From assembly GCF_003258315.1 (NCBI RefSeq), contig NZ_CP030032.1, positions 1 to 64,000 on the forward strand: a stretch of DNA of 64,000 nucleotides. The letters are read 5' to 3'. Position 1 is the stretch's first letter. Every line of letters starts with the position of its first letter. The position numbers were made by a program, and so were the translations under genes. Source of the stretch: Bradymonas sediminis (GTDB lineage: Bacteria; Myxococcota_A; Bradymonadia; Bradymonadales; Bradymonadaceae). The notes below the pieces were generated by a model. That model made no database searches. It saw only the letters and a program-made list of their open reading frames with translations, and was not told where the DNA came from. This document shows, piece after piece, positions 34,655 to 43,105 of the stretch.

Positions 34655-37600
34655 TTACACCGCCGGCTCAGCGCCTGTCTCGTCTCCCTTCCTAGCGCTC
34701 GCGCGCCGCTCGCGCCAGCCCTCCACCGAGTTATAGATGACCGGGATGACCACCAATGAGATGAGTCCCGAGACGAAGAGCCCGCCGATGACCACGCGCG
34801 CCAGCGGCGCCTGGGTGTCGCCACCCTCGCCCCAGCCCAGCGCGATCGGGATCAGCGCGAAGGTCGTCGTCGCGCTGGTCATTAAGACCGGGCGCAGTCG
34901 GCGGCGCACGCTGATCTGAACGGCTTCGAGCACCCCATAATTATGCTGCGTGCGCATCAGGTTGATATAGTCGATGAGCACGATGGCGTTGTTGACGACG
35001 ATACCGACCAGGACGATGCAACCCAGGAATGATTGCATATTAAAGGTCGTCCCGGTGGCGGCGAGCATCGCCAGCACGCCGATGGCGGCGAACGGAATCG
35101 AGAACATAATATAGAGCGGTTGACTGAAGCTCTCGAATTGCGCGGCCATCACCATATAGACCAGCGCGACCGCCAGGATCAGGCCGATGATCAGGCCGCC
35201 GAAGGTCTTGCCCTGCTCCTCGGACTCACCTTTGACCAGGACGTGGAAGCCGTCCGGGGTCGGCGCCTGGCGGATCTTCGCGCGCAGCTCGTCAGTGATT
35301 GAACCGAGGTCGCGGTGACCGGTGAGCACGGCGTTGAGGCCGACCACGCGGCGTTGGTTCTCGCGGTTGATGATCTGCGGGCTTGAGGTGCTGCGCACCT
35401 CGACGACCTCGCGAAGCGGCATGGTGCCGACGCCGGGCAATACGATCGGGGCGTCGAGGACCGCTTCGACGCCGGCGCGATCGACCTCGGCCAGGCGCAC
35501 CAGCACGTTGAACTCGTCACCCTTGGAGCGGAAGACGGTCGCGCGTGAGCCCTGCACATAGGTCTGGAGCTGGGAGGCGACCAGCGTGGGCGTGACGCCC
35601 AGGGCCGCGAGCTTTTTGCGGTCCGGGACCAATTGCAATTCGGCGACGCCCGGCTCGCGGCTCACGTAGGCCGAGGCGATGCCGTCGATGCCTTCCATGA
35701 GCTCCTTCATGTCCTGGGCGAGCTTGTCGCCGGTGTCCAGGTCGTAGCCGCGCACTTGGACTTCGAGGCGCTCACCGCCGCCGCGCAGCACGCGCAAGAT
35801 CCACAGGCCGCCGCCCGGCATCACCCGCACATCCGCGCCGGGCGTGAGGTTGGAGACCAGCGGTCGAATCGCGTTGGCGATATCCTCGCTGCTGCGCGTT
35901 CGCTCGCCGGGTTTAACGAGCTTGACTTCGATGCTGCCGGACTCCTCGCCGCTGCTCGACCAGGCGCCGGGCGTCCCGACGACGGTGCGCATTGAGAGCA
36001 TCTCGGGGATGAGCTCCGGCACGCGCGCCTCGATCGCCTCGACCGCATCAGAGGTGAGGTCGATGCGCGTGCCGACCGGCATTTCGAGGTTAATATTCAC
36101 CGAGCTTTGGTCTTCGGAGGGCATCAACTCGGTGCCGATCATCGGCCACAGTGACAGCGCGCCGGCCAAGAGCAGGGCGGCCGCGATCAACGTGGTGATG
36201 GTGTGAGCGAGCGCCCAGTCCGCCAGGTTCCCGAACGCGTTCTCCACGGCGGCCAGCAAACCGCCGATGAGCCCTTTGTTGCTGCCCATCTGGTTGGATT
36301 TGGGCTTGAGAAATTTGGCCGCCAACATCGGCACCAGGGTCAGCGCGACGGCCAACGAGCACACCAGCGCGAACCCGACGACGAAGGCCATCTGGCCAAA
36401 GAAGATCGAGGCAAAGCCGGTCAAAAAGATCACCGGCACGAAGACGACCAGGGTCGTGGTCGTCGAGGCGAAGACCGCCGAGGCGACCTCCGCGGAGCCC
36501 TTAATCGCGGCGTCTTCGGGGGACTCGCCTTCCTCGAGTTTCTTGAAAATATTCTCGAGGATAACGATCGCGTTATCGACGAGCATACCGATACCGAGGG
36601 CCACACCACCGAAGCTAATCAGGTTGAGGGTGAGCCCGAATTGGTACATCAGCGTGAAGATGCCGATGGCCGAGATCGGGATGGCGGTGGCGATAATCGC
36701 AGTGGAGCGAAGATCGCGCAGGAAGAATAGGAGCACCAGCACGGCGAGGATCGAGCCGATCAGGATGCTCGTCTGCACGTTGGCGATGGAGTCCTTGATA
36801 TACTCGGAGGTGTCCTCGAGCACCGTGAGGCGAGCTTTGCCGTCGTAGTCGCGGTTGATATTCTCGATCTCGGCGATCACCTGGTTTGCGACCTCGACGG
36901 TATTGGCGTCGGATTGCTTCGAGATGCTCATGCGGATGCCGGGAATTCCGTTGATTCGCACCAGGTTATTGGGCTCCTCAAAGGTGTCGACGATCTGGGC
37001 GACTTCGCTCAAGTAGACCGGGTTCTTGATGCCGTCATTGTCGGCGCGCACGTCGACCACGACGTGGGCGAAGTCTTCGACTGAGGTCGCCTCACCGATC
37101 GAGCGCATCAGGATATTATCGTCGAATTGCTCGATCACGCCGACGGGCACGTTGCGGTTTTGTTGGCGCAGGGCGTCTACGACGGTCTGCGGCGAGATAT
37201 TGAGCGCCTTGAGGCGTTGGACGTTTAGGAGGATGTGGATTTCGCGCTTTTGCCCGCCGCGGATCTCGCTGCTGGCCACGCCGTCGATGCGCTCAAGGCG
37301 AGGGCCGAGCTCCATCTCGGCGAGTTGGCGCAGCTCGGTGACGTCGAGCTCGCCGGAGAGCCCTAAGTAGACGACCGGCAGGTTGCCCAGGTCGAGCTTA
37401 TAGACCACCGGGCTGTCGGCGTCCTCGGGCAGCTGGCCTTTGACGCGCTCGACCGCCGCGCGCACGTCGTTGAGCGCCTCGCCGAGGTCGGTGCCCCAGA
37501 TAAAGCGCAGTGAGACGCGGCTTCGCCCCTCGGTGGACAAGCTATTAACGCGCTCGATGCCCGAGATCGTGCTGACCGCGCGCTCAACCGGGCGAGTGAT

Positions 37601-37786
37601 AAGGGTCTCGATCTCCTCGGGGCCTGCGCCCTCATAGGTGGTCGTGATCGAGACGCTTGGGAATTCGATTTCGGGTAATAGGTCGACCTGAAGGCGGGTG
37701 AATGACACCGCGCCGAGGATAAGAAGTCCCAGGAAGACCATCGTGGTCAAGACCGGGCGAAAGACCGCCCCTTTGGATAAATTCAT
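34655..37786 (-). CDS. RND efflux pump, inner-membrane permease (HAE-type)
   Basis: A 1043-residue AcrB/MexB-like proton-driven exporter. It shows twelve transmembrane helices in the usual 1+5 / 1+5 arrangement and two large periplasmic loops. The N-terminus TMVFLGLLILGAVSFTRLQVD and the fourth-helix segment GIGMLVDNAIVILEN are typical; this carries one Asp instead of the Asp-Asp pair of AcrB. The porter-domain phrase FRSKGDEFNVLVR is also present. Its ATG overlaps the adaptor gene stop by four bases (ATGA), so translation is probably coupled. The substrate is unknown; the motifs fit multidrug or lipid-like compounds better than metals. Confidence 0.95.
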   Translation of the reverse strand: MNLSKGAVFRPVLTTMVFLGLLILGAVSFTRLQVDLLPEIEFPSVSITTTYEGAGPEEIETLITRPVERAVSTISGIERVNSLSTEGRSRVSLRFIWGTDLGEALNDVRAAVERVKGQLPEDADSPVVYKLDLGNLPVVYLGLSGELDVTELRQLAEMELGPRLERIDGVASSEIRGGQKREIHILLNVQRLKALNISPQTVVDALRQQNRNVPVGVIEQFDDNILMRSIGEATSVEDFAHVVVDVRADNDGIKNPVYLSEVAQIVDTFEEPNNLVRINGIPGIRMSISKQSDANTVEVANQVIAEIENINRDYDGKARLTVLEDTSEYIKDSIANVQTSILIGSILAVLVLLFFLRDLRSTAIIATAIPISAIGIFTLMYQFGLTLNLISFGGVALGIGMLVDNAIVILENIFKKLEEGESPEDAAIKGSAEVASAVFASTTTTLVVFVPVIFLTGFASIFFGQMAFVVGFALVCSLAVALTLVPMLAAKFLKPKSNQMGSNKGLIGGLLAAVENAFGNLADWALAHTITTLIAAALLLAGALSLWPMIGTELMPSEDQSSVNINLEMPVGTRIDLTSDAVEAIEARVPELIPEMLSMRTVVGTPGAWSSSGEESGSIEVKLVKPGERTRSSEDIANAIRPLVSNLTPGADVRVMPGGGLWILRVLRGGGERLEVQVRGYDLDTGDKLAQDMKELMEGIDGIASAYVSREPGVAELQLVPDRKKLAALGVTPTLVASQLQTYVQGSRATVFRSKGDEFNVLVRLAEVDRAGVEAVLDAPIVLPGVGTMPLREVVEVRSTSSPQIINRENQRRVVGLNAVLTGHRDLGSITDELRAKIRQAPTPDGFHVLVKGESEEQGKTFGGLIIGLILAVALVYMVMAAQFESFSQPLYIMFSIPFAAIGVLAMLAATGTTFNMQSFLGCIVLVGIVVNNAIVLIDYINLMRTQHNYGVLEAVQISVRRRLRPVLMTSATTTFALIPIALGWGEGGDTQAPLARVVIGGLFVSGLISLVVIPVIYNSVEGWRERRASARKGDETGAEPAV

Positions 37787-39057
37787 AGCTCAGTGCCCTC
37801 GGTTTTAGAGGTGCCTTCGGCATCGGCTTCGGCGGGAGCGGTCGAGTCGAAATTCTGCACGTTGACCTTGTCGCCCTCTTTGAGCTTCTCGCCGCCGCGC
37901 AGCACGATGTCCTCGCCGCCGTTGAGGCCGCTCAAGACTTCGACGCGCTGGCGCCCCTGGAGGCCCAGGGTGAGGTTCTGTTTGTGAGCGGCATCGCCCT
38001 TGACGACCCACACATATTGGGCGCCGCCGCGCTCCTCAGCCAGCGCCTGGCGCGGGATGGTGACGGCGTCGTCGCGCCGGCCGAGGTCGACCTGCACCTG
38101 GGCGTACATGCCCGGGCGAATGCGCTCGAGCATGGCTTGCTGGTCGTCGGTCGGCACCAGGCGGATGTCGGCGCGCAGCATGCGCGTGCTCGGATCGATG
38201 GCCGGGGCGACGCGCGAGACCTTGGCGTCAAATTGGCTGCCGCCCAGGGCGCCGATGCGCACGCTTACGTCTTTATCGACCGCGATATATCCGGCGTCCT
38301 GCTCGGGGATGTTGATGCGCAGGTAGATGCCGTCTTCGCTGATGAGGCGGAATGCCGGGTTGCTCGGGCCCACGAAGCTGCCAAGGTCGACCATGCGCGC
38401 GGCGATCTTGGCGTCGAAGGGGGCGCGGATTTCGGTGTTGCGCAGGTCTTCGCGCGCGCTTTGCAGCCGCGCGTTGCTCTGCTCAAGGCTTGCCTGGCCG
38501 ACCAGGATCTTCTGGCGGGCGCCGCTGAGTTGGGCGTCGAGATCTTCGATCTCGCGCTCGCTGATGAGCTGGCGCTCCAGCAGCGGCCGCTTGCGTTTGA
38601 GGTTGGATTCCAGGTCTTTGACGCTGATCTCGGCCTCGCCGATGCTCGCCTTGGCCATCTTCGCCGCGGCGCTGGCCTCGCGCACCTTTTGGCGGTGCAC
38701 GGTGTCGTTGATCTTGGCGAGGACGTCGCCTTTTTTGACCCGATCGCCGATGTCATAGTTCAGGCTGAGCACGCGCCCCGAGACCTCAAAGGCCACGTCG
38801 GCGCTGCTATCGGCGACGAACTCACCGGCGTAATCGCCCTTGAGCACGAAAGGTTCGCCTTTGGCGGCGTTCACCGTCTGAACCAGGGTGGCGGAGTTGA
38901 CGTTGAAGCCGCCACCACGCCCGGCGGGCGCTTTGGCGTCATCGCCGCCCGTACAGGCGGGGATGGCGCAGAGGATGAGGAGTGCGAGGACGGCGACCTT
39001 CGAAAGAGAAGATCGCATCCAGGGGCGCTGGGTTACGGATTTGTTTGGATAATTCAT
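37783..39057 (-). CDS. RND efflux periplasmic adaptor (membrane fusion protein)
   Basis: A 424-residue lipoprotein adaptor. The lipobox IPAC is near residue 35, after a long N-region. A lipoyl/barrel-sandwich half (VSGRVLSLNYDIGDRVKKGDVLA) is followed by a coiled-coil hairpin (about 125-215, rich in Ala/Glu/Lys/Arg). The second lipoyl half has IRAPFDAKIAARMVDLGSFV, and beta-barrel and membrane-proximal domains follow. It bridges the RND permease and the TolC-like channel. The start overlaps the TolC stop by one base, and its own stop overlaps the permease start. Confidence 0.95.
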   Translation of the reverse strand: MNYPNKSVTQRPWMRSSLSKVAVLALLILCAIPACTGGDDAKAPAGRGGGFNVNSATLVQTVNAAKGEPFVLKGDYAGEFVADSSADVAFEVSGRVLSLNYDIGDRVKKGDVLAKINDTVHRQKVREASAAAKMAKASIGEAEISVKDLESNLKRKRPLLERQLISEREIEDLDAQLSGARQKILVGQASLEQSNARLQSAREDLRNTEIRAPFDAKIAARMVDLGSFVGPSNPAFRLISEDGIYLRINIPEQDAGYIAVDKDVSVRIGALGGSQFDAKVSRVAPAIDPSTRMLRADIRLVPTDDQQAMLERIRPGMYAQVQVDLGRRDDAVTIPRQALAEERGGAQYVWVVKGDAAHKQNLTLGLQGRQRVEVLSGLNGGEDIVLRGGEKLKEGDKVNVQNFDSTAPAEADAEGTSKTEGTEL

Positions 39058-40418
39058 TATTGGTCTTGCCCCATCAGTCCTAGAAGATATTGGTACTCGG
39101 CAGCGGCGGTGCGCGCGTCGAAGATGCGTTGATTTAGCGAAATTTCAGCCTGGAAGAGGCGGTCGGCGGCGTCGGCGACGTCGAGGCTGGTGTTGAGCCC
39201 GTTCTCGAAGCGCGCGTTGGCCGATTCATAGGCCTGCTCGGCGGCGATGATTTGTTGTTGGGCGACCGTGACGCCAGCGGCGGCGGTGCGCCATGAGCGA
39301 AGCGCGCGGCGCAGGCCGGCGTTGGCCTGGCGAAGTTCGCGCTCGTACAGGAGCGTTGATTCGGTCACCTGGGCGCTGAGTTGGTCCAATTGCCCGTAGC
39401 GATAGCCGCCATCATAGAGCAGCCAACTCGCCGAGAGGGTGACGGACCAGTCGAAGCCGTCGGGGTTTGAGAAGGCGTTCGACGGCCCGAGGCTTGCGCC
39501 GCTGCTCAGCTCAATGATGGGTAAAAAGCCGCCCCAGACCGAGCGTTTGTTGAGCTCGATGGCGTCGATTTGGAGCTGTGAGGCGCGCAGATCCCCGCGC
39601 TCCTTAAGCGAGGTGAAGTCGACCTTGGCGGGCGGGGCCGCGGTGGCGCTGTCGAGGTCTGTGGCGTCGAGGTCGGTGCGTAAGTCGACTTCGGGCGCAA
39701 TGACCAGCAGGACGCCGAGGGAGTCGGCGGCGTTGCCCAGCATCGCCTTCGCTTCGAGCAGGTCTTGTTCGGACTCCAACAATTGGGTGCGGGCCAATTC
39801 GGTGTCGAGCTTGACGCCGAGCCGGGCGTCGAGCATCGCCTCGGCGCGCTCAAGTTGGGCCTGGCGCAATTCGACCGTTCGCTCCGCGATGGCCACGCGT
39901 GATTGGGCCGCGGCGAGCAAATAAAAGGCCTGGGTCACCTCAAAGTCCAGGGCGCCGCGCTGCCATTGCGCCAGCGCTTCGGAGGCTTCCAATAGTTTCC
40001 CTGAGCGCGACAGCAGCGGATATTTTGTGCCGTCGAAGATGGCGATGGAAGCACGCCCCGAGACGCCCCAATTATATTGGCGCTGCACCTGGCTGCCGCC
40101 GAACTCGACGACGTTGCCGTTGCGGGTCACGCTGGCGTTGGCCGACAGGCTCGGCAGCAGCGCGGCCAGCGCCTGGCGGCGCATCCCGCGCGCCTGGTCG
40201 ATGCGCGCCTCGGTGATCGCCCAGGTTTCGTTCTTCTCGCGGGCTTGCTCCAGGACGCTCTCAAGCGTGACGACCTGCTGCGCGCGGTCGATTTGCGAGT
40301 GCCCCGGCGTGTCGTTAGAAGATGGCTGTTGAGCGGTCGCAACCTGGGCGCTTCCTAGAATCACAAGCGCCACGGCCGCACCCGATAAACGGGGGCGTGG
40401 GTTCGAAAACAACTTCAT
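39057..40418 (-). CDS. TolC-family outer-membrane channel
   Basis: A 453-residue protein with signal peptide (cleavage near ATAQ), belonging to the outer-membrane efflux family. It has the internal two-fold repeat of long helical hairpins and beta strands, with typical phrases AEAMLDARLGVKLDTELARTQ and AEQAYESANARFENG. It supplies the exit duct for the adaptor and permease encoded next. The order TolC, adaptor, permease, with one- and four-base overlaps, marks one operon. The 221 bases upstream hold its promoter, but I could not pick a convincing one. Confidence 0.94.
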   Translation of the reverse strand: MKLFSNPRPRLSGAAVALVILGSAQVATAQQPSSNDTPGHSQIDRAQQVVTLESVLEQAREKNETWAITEARIDQARGMRRQALAALLPSLSANASVTRNGNVVEFGGSQVQRQYNWGVSGRASIAIFDGTKYPLLSRSGKLLEASEALAQWQRGALDFEVTQAFYLLAAAQSRVAIAERTVELRQAQLERAEAMLDARLGVKLDTELARTQLLESEQDLLEAKAMLGNAADSLGVLLVIAPEVDLRTDLDATDLDSATAAPPAKVDFTSLKERGDLRASQLQIDAIELNKRSVWGGFLPIIELSSGASLGPSNAFSNPDGFDWSVTLSASWLLYDGGYRYGQLDQLSAQVTESTLLYERELRQANAGLRRALRSWRTAAAGVTVAQQQIIAAEQAYESANARFENGLNTSLDVADAADRLFQAEISLNQRIFDARTAAAEYQYLLGLMGQDQ

Positions 40419-40639
40419 TTGATGCCAATGGGTGGGAATTAGTTTGCACGAAAGGGCGCTCGGCGAATGGCTTATTCGCGAGCGCTCATGGCTTCATCTG
40501 ACAATTTGGTGTTGCTCGGCAGGCGGTCTACGTGCGTGAGATGTACCCAACACGCAAAAAGCGCGCAAGCGCTACATCAAAGCATAACGCGGCGAGTGAG
40601 CCCTGCTATTCCATTAAACTGAAGTTAAGCGAGCAAATA

Positions 40640-41569
40640 TCAGCCAAAGCCCAGGCCCGCGCCCCCCAGGTAGGCAATCACCAGGAGTGGCTGCAGGAGC
40701 ATCGTCCCGTCGAGCAGGCCCACATAATAGAGCTCGGGGCGTGGGCGCGCGCAGAATAAGAGCGCCGCGCTGGTGGCCAGCGCGCTCAGCAAAAGAGGCA
40801 GCGTCGGGCCGCTGAGGTGGGCCCCGTAGTGCACCAGGATGACGCCGCAGAAGCCGAGCATCAGGGCCAGGGCGAGCAGTCGGGTGCGCTGGGGGCCGAG
40901 CAGCATCGGGAGCGTGCGGATTCCGGCCTCGGCGTCGCCGCGCATATCGCGAATGTCAAAGGGGAGGGTGATGGCGAAGATGAAGAGCATGCGCGCCACA
41001 AAGGTCAGAAGCACCCCCCGGCTGGCCAGGTCGACGGAGGCGTGCAGGGCGGGCAGGATGACGGTGACTGCGGCCCAGACCAGCGCGATTAGGAAGATCT
41101 TAAGCCCCGGGATATCTTTAAGGCGTCGGCGCGTGCGAAGTCTGGGCGCTGCCTTGTCCGAGGTGTCCGCGCGACCCGAGGCGGCGTCGCTGCGGCCCAG
41201 CAGTGGCAGGGAGTAGGCGCCGGCGATGAGGCCCAGGGGAATCAGCGCGGCGAGGATGCTCAGCGGGAGCACGAAGAGGGTGGCGGCGCCGGCGACGCCG
41301 GCGAGGACGACGAGTCCCCAGAGCCATCTCTTTCGCGCCTGTATCCAGCGGTGGCGCTCCGTCAAATCGACCGCGTCCTCGCCCGAGCCCGCGACCAGGC
41401 GGTCGAGGTTATAGACCATGAGGGTGGCGCAGAAGACCAGCGCCGCCGGGCCCCAGGCGTGCGGCGTGGTGCGCAAAAACGCGCGGGCGCCGAGCACATA
41501 ATATGCCTGCACCGTCAGAGCCGCGGCGGCCAATGAGATATAGATATTGGAGAAGATAAGTAGGCGCAT
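40640..41569 (-). CDS. UbiA-family prenyltransferase-like membrane protein
   Basis: A 309-residue protein with about eight to nine hydrophobic helices. The first Asp-rich site is reduced to YNLDRL followed by EDAVD. The second, DIRDMRGD, is intact, as in UbiA enzymes that bind polyprenyl diphosphate through magnesium. A polar, Arg/Lys-rich loop (about 125-150) interrupts the helices. The reaction could belong to quinone, haem or lipid synthesis, but the context does not say; no menaquinone or haem gene is near. It starts just past the carD terminator, so it needs its own promoter or read-through. Confidence 0.8.
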   Translation of the reverse strand: MRLLIFSNIYISLAAAALTVQAYYVLGARAFLRTTPHAWGPAALVFCATLMVYNLDRLVAGSGEDAVDLTERHRWIQARKRWLWGLVVLAGVAGAATLFVLPLSILAALIPLGLIAGAYSLPLLGRSDAASGRADTSDKAAPRLRTRRRLKDIPGLKIFLIALVWAAVTVILPALHASVDLASRGVLLTFVARMLFIFAITLPFDIRDMRGDAEAGIRTLPMLLGPQRTRLLALALMLGFCGVILVHYGAHLSGPTLPLLLSALATSAALLFCARPRPELYYVGLLDGTMLLQPLLVIAYLGGAGLGFG

Positions 41570-41631
41570 CGCCGCTGAAACTAATGCGCTTTTTGGGCAT
41601 TGCGCAAGTTTGCGGCGAGTTTGGAGACGTC

Positions 41632-41662
41632 AAAAAGCCCGGCTCGTGAGGAGTCGGGCTTT
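41632..41662 (-). terminator. Terminator of carD
   Basis: AAAGCCCGGCTC (41634-41645) pairs with GAGTCGGGCTTT (41651-41662) apart from one G-T pair, with a GTGAG loop. On the minus strand it ends in TTTTTG, 44 bases after the carD stop. Confidence 0.87.
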
Positions 41663-41708
41663 CTTGCGGCCCGCGCGGGGCGCGAGCGTTCTGCTCTAAA
41701 TCTGCTGC

Positions 41709-42200
41709 TTATGCCGAGAAGAGGTGCTCGAGTTCATTGATGATCTCTTCTTCGGTCGCGTCCTTGGCGATCGCCAATTCTTGGACAAATAAACGGCGTG
41801 CACGGTCCAGCATTTTGCGCTCACCGAAGCTCAGCGTCTTGTCGAATTTAAGCAGGTTGAGATCGCGCAGCACTTCGGCAATCTCAAAAGCGCTGCCGGT
41901 CTGGACCTTCTCGACATAGGCGCGGTAGCGTCGGTTCCAGGTCTGGGTATTCAGGTCAACATCGCGCTCGCGCAGGATATCGTAGACCTCTTCGACTTCT
42001 TCATCGTTGATGATATTTCGAAGCCCAACGGTCGCCACATTGGCGATTGGAATCATGAGCTTTTTGTCGGAGTCCAGCACGCGCAACACATAGAATGTTT
42101 GGCTGGTCCCCATGATTTCTTTGGTATCGATCCCGACTACCTCCGCGACACCCTGTGCGGGATAAACGGCCCTATCGCCAACCTTAAACTCCGTCGTCAT
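41709..42200 (-). CDS. carD: CarD/CdnL-family RNA polymerase-binding regulator
   Basis: CarD-type proteins bind the RNA polymerase beta subunit and stabilise open promoter complexes, mainly at rRNA and growth genes. From the ATG at 42200 the protein has 163 residues. The polymerase-interacting domain is VGDRAVYPAQGVAEVVGI with the later FYVLRVLDSDKKLMIP. The helical C-terminal domain contains NRRYRAYVEKVQTG and SFGERKMLDRARRLFVQEL. Length and end match CdnL rather than the larger myxobacterial CarD with a high-mobility-group tail. AGGAGA lies directly before the ATG. An in-frame extension to 42341 does not fit the family. Confidence 0.93.
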   Translation of the reverse strand: MTTEFKVGDRAVYPAQGVAEVVGIDTKEIMGTSQTFYVLRVLDSDKKLMIPIANVATVGLRNIINDEEVEEVYDILRERDVDLNTQTWNRRYRAYVEKVQTGSAFEIAEVLRDLNLLKFDKTLSFGERKMLDRARRLFVQELAIAKDATEEEIINELEHLFSA

Positions 42201-42308
42201 GGATCTCCTTGAAAAATCTATCGTCTGAGATAGGAAAGCGATTGATGCTCTCCGAAAATCGACGCTCGCCAAAAGCTCGTTTGAGTCAAAGCAGATGGCG
42301 AGGGTCTC

Positions 42309-42341
42309 ACGCGAAAATATTCGCGTATCGCCCTGCGTCAC
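42309..42341 (-). promoter_or_regulatory. Predicted carD promoter with an inverted repeat over the -10 box
   Basis: On the minus strand, GTGACG (plus 42336-42341) and TATTTT (plus 42314-42319) have a 16-base spacer, giving a leader of about 107 bases. The 18-base dyad ACGCGAAAATATTCGCGT (42309-42326, 7-base arms) covers the -10 box. Its core CGCGA-N6-TCGCG recurs at 42961-42976. Confidence 0.45.
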
Positions 42342-42456
42342 ATACCCGTCTCGACTTATATAACCACCGCAGTCTATGGTTTTTGGGCCGCGCTTACAAG
42401 CCAGCGCTGGGTCGAAAACAAAACTACAGGTGGCTCGCAGCCGGAGGCGGGGGTCG

Positions 42457-42541
42457 CGGGTGACAACGCTGTGTGCGACTAAAGTCGCGACGAATGAAAC
42501 CGCTTAAGCGCGAAGTTCATTCCCACCGCGTTGTCATCCCG
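42457..42541. other. Candidate structured RNA or DNA element
   Basis: An outer stem of 13 pairs with one bulge (42457-42469 with 42528-42541) encloses two inner hairpins. One is GCGAC/GTCGC at 42475-42488 with a TAAA loop. The other is GAATGAA/TTCATTC at 42492-42522, with a CGC/GCG tip around TTAA. It lies 27 bases past the stop of the 108-residue gene and upstream of the predicted carD promoter. No T-run follows on either strand. Confidence 0.45.
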
Positions 42542-42567
42542 GCATATGAAGCGGGTGCGCGGGTTAC

Positions 42568-42894
42568 TTAAACTTTGAAACGCTTGGCAATGTCGAGCAA
42601 TTTGGGCATCGTGAAGCCCGAAAGTTTTGCCTGGTAGTCGGCGTTTCCACCGGCGAAGCGCGCTTTGGTGATCTTCTCAACGAGCTCGGCTTTGGAGCCG
42701 TACTCTTTGTTGATACGCTCGTTGGAGCGATAAAGACGGAGCAATTTCGCGTTGCTCATCGTCTCGATGCGGTGCTTGAAGTCAGCGGCGTCTTCGCCTT
42801 CGGGAGCGTCGAGGAAGCTTACGACTTTCTCGGCCAGCTCGGCTTTGGAACCGAATTCGTCACGAACCTGCTGCAAGGGGCTCTTCTTTGCCAT
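42568..42894 (-). CDS. Small basic protein with an internal duplication
   Basis: A 108-residue soluble protein, Lys- and Arg-rich. It is made of two similar halves: EFGSKAELAEKV followed by about 25 residues and NAKLLRLY, then EYGSKAELVEKI followed by about 25 residues and MPKLLDIA. Each half of about 45 residues ends in a short helix of the K-L-L-x-(L/I) type. No known domain is recognised; charge and repeats would suit nucleic-acid or protein binding. A strong AGGAG lies eight bases before the ATG, so it may be well translated. It is divergent from the SurA-like gene. Confidence 0.75.
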   Translation of the reverse strand: MAKKSPLQQVRDEFGSKAELAEKVVSFLDAPEGEDAADFKHRIETMSNAKLLRLYRSNERINKEYGSKAELVEKITKARFAGGNADYQAKLSGFTMPKLLDIAKRFKV

Positions 42895-42942
42895 GATTTT
42901 CTCCTGGGGTTACTGTAGCATCGCTCTGGGATTTTCGAGGGC

Positions 42943-42977
42943 GTTCAACTATTCAGGAGTCGCGATATAATTCGCGA
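42943..42977 (+). promoter_or_regulatory. Predicted promoter with a TATAAT core inside an inverted repeat
   Basis: TATAAT (42966-42971) is the exact centre of TCGCGA-TATAAT-TCGCGA (42960-42977). The only -35-like site is a weak TTCAAC (42944-42949). It could drive the SurA-like gene with a leader of about 130 bases. The dyad matches the one at the carD promoter. Confidence 0.4.
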
Positions 42978-43020
42978 AAAATGATGCCGCTCGAGTCCGC
43001 TGAAGCAATCCTCAGCTTTG

Positions 43021-43050
43021 TTGAGGGTTAAATCCCTCAAATCAATTGAT
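43021..43050. promoter_or_regulatory. Two adjacent operator-like palindromes
   Basis: TTGAGGGTTAAATCCCTCAA (43021-43040, 7-base arms) is followed at once by the perfect palindrome ATCAATTGAT (43041-43050). Both lie between the divergent 108-residue gene and the SurA-like gene. Confidence 0.4.
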
Positions 43051-43105
43051 TCTTTCTAAAAAATGCTGCCATTTGGCAGCCGCGTATACCTACCAGAAGT
43101 TACCC

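Noticed and set aside
40532-40759. Possible 75-codon gene between tolC and the UbiA-like gene
   Set aside because: It overlaps the end of the UbiA-like gene on the other strand, has no ribosome-binding site and no protein-like features.
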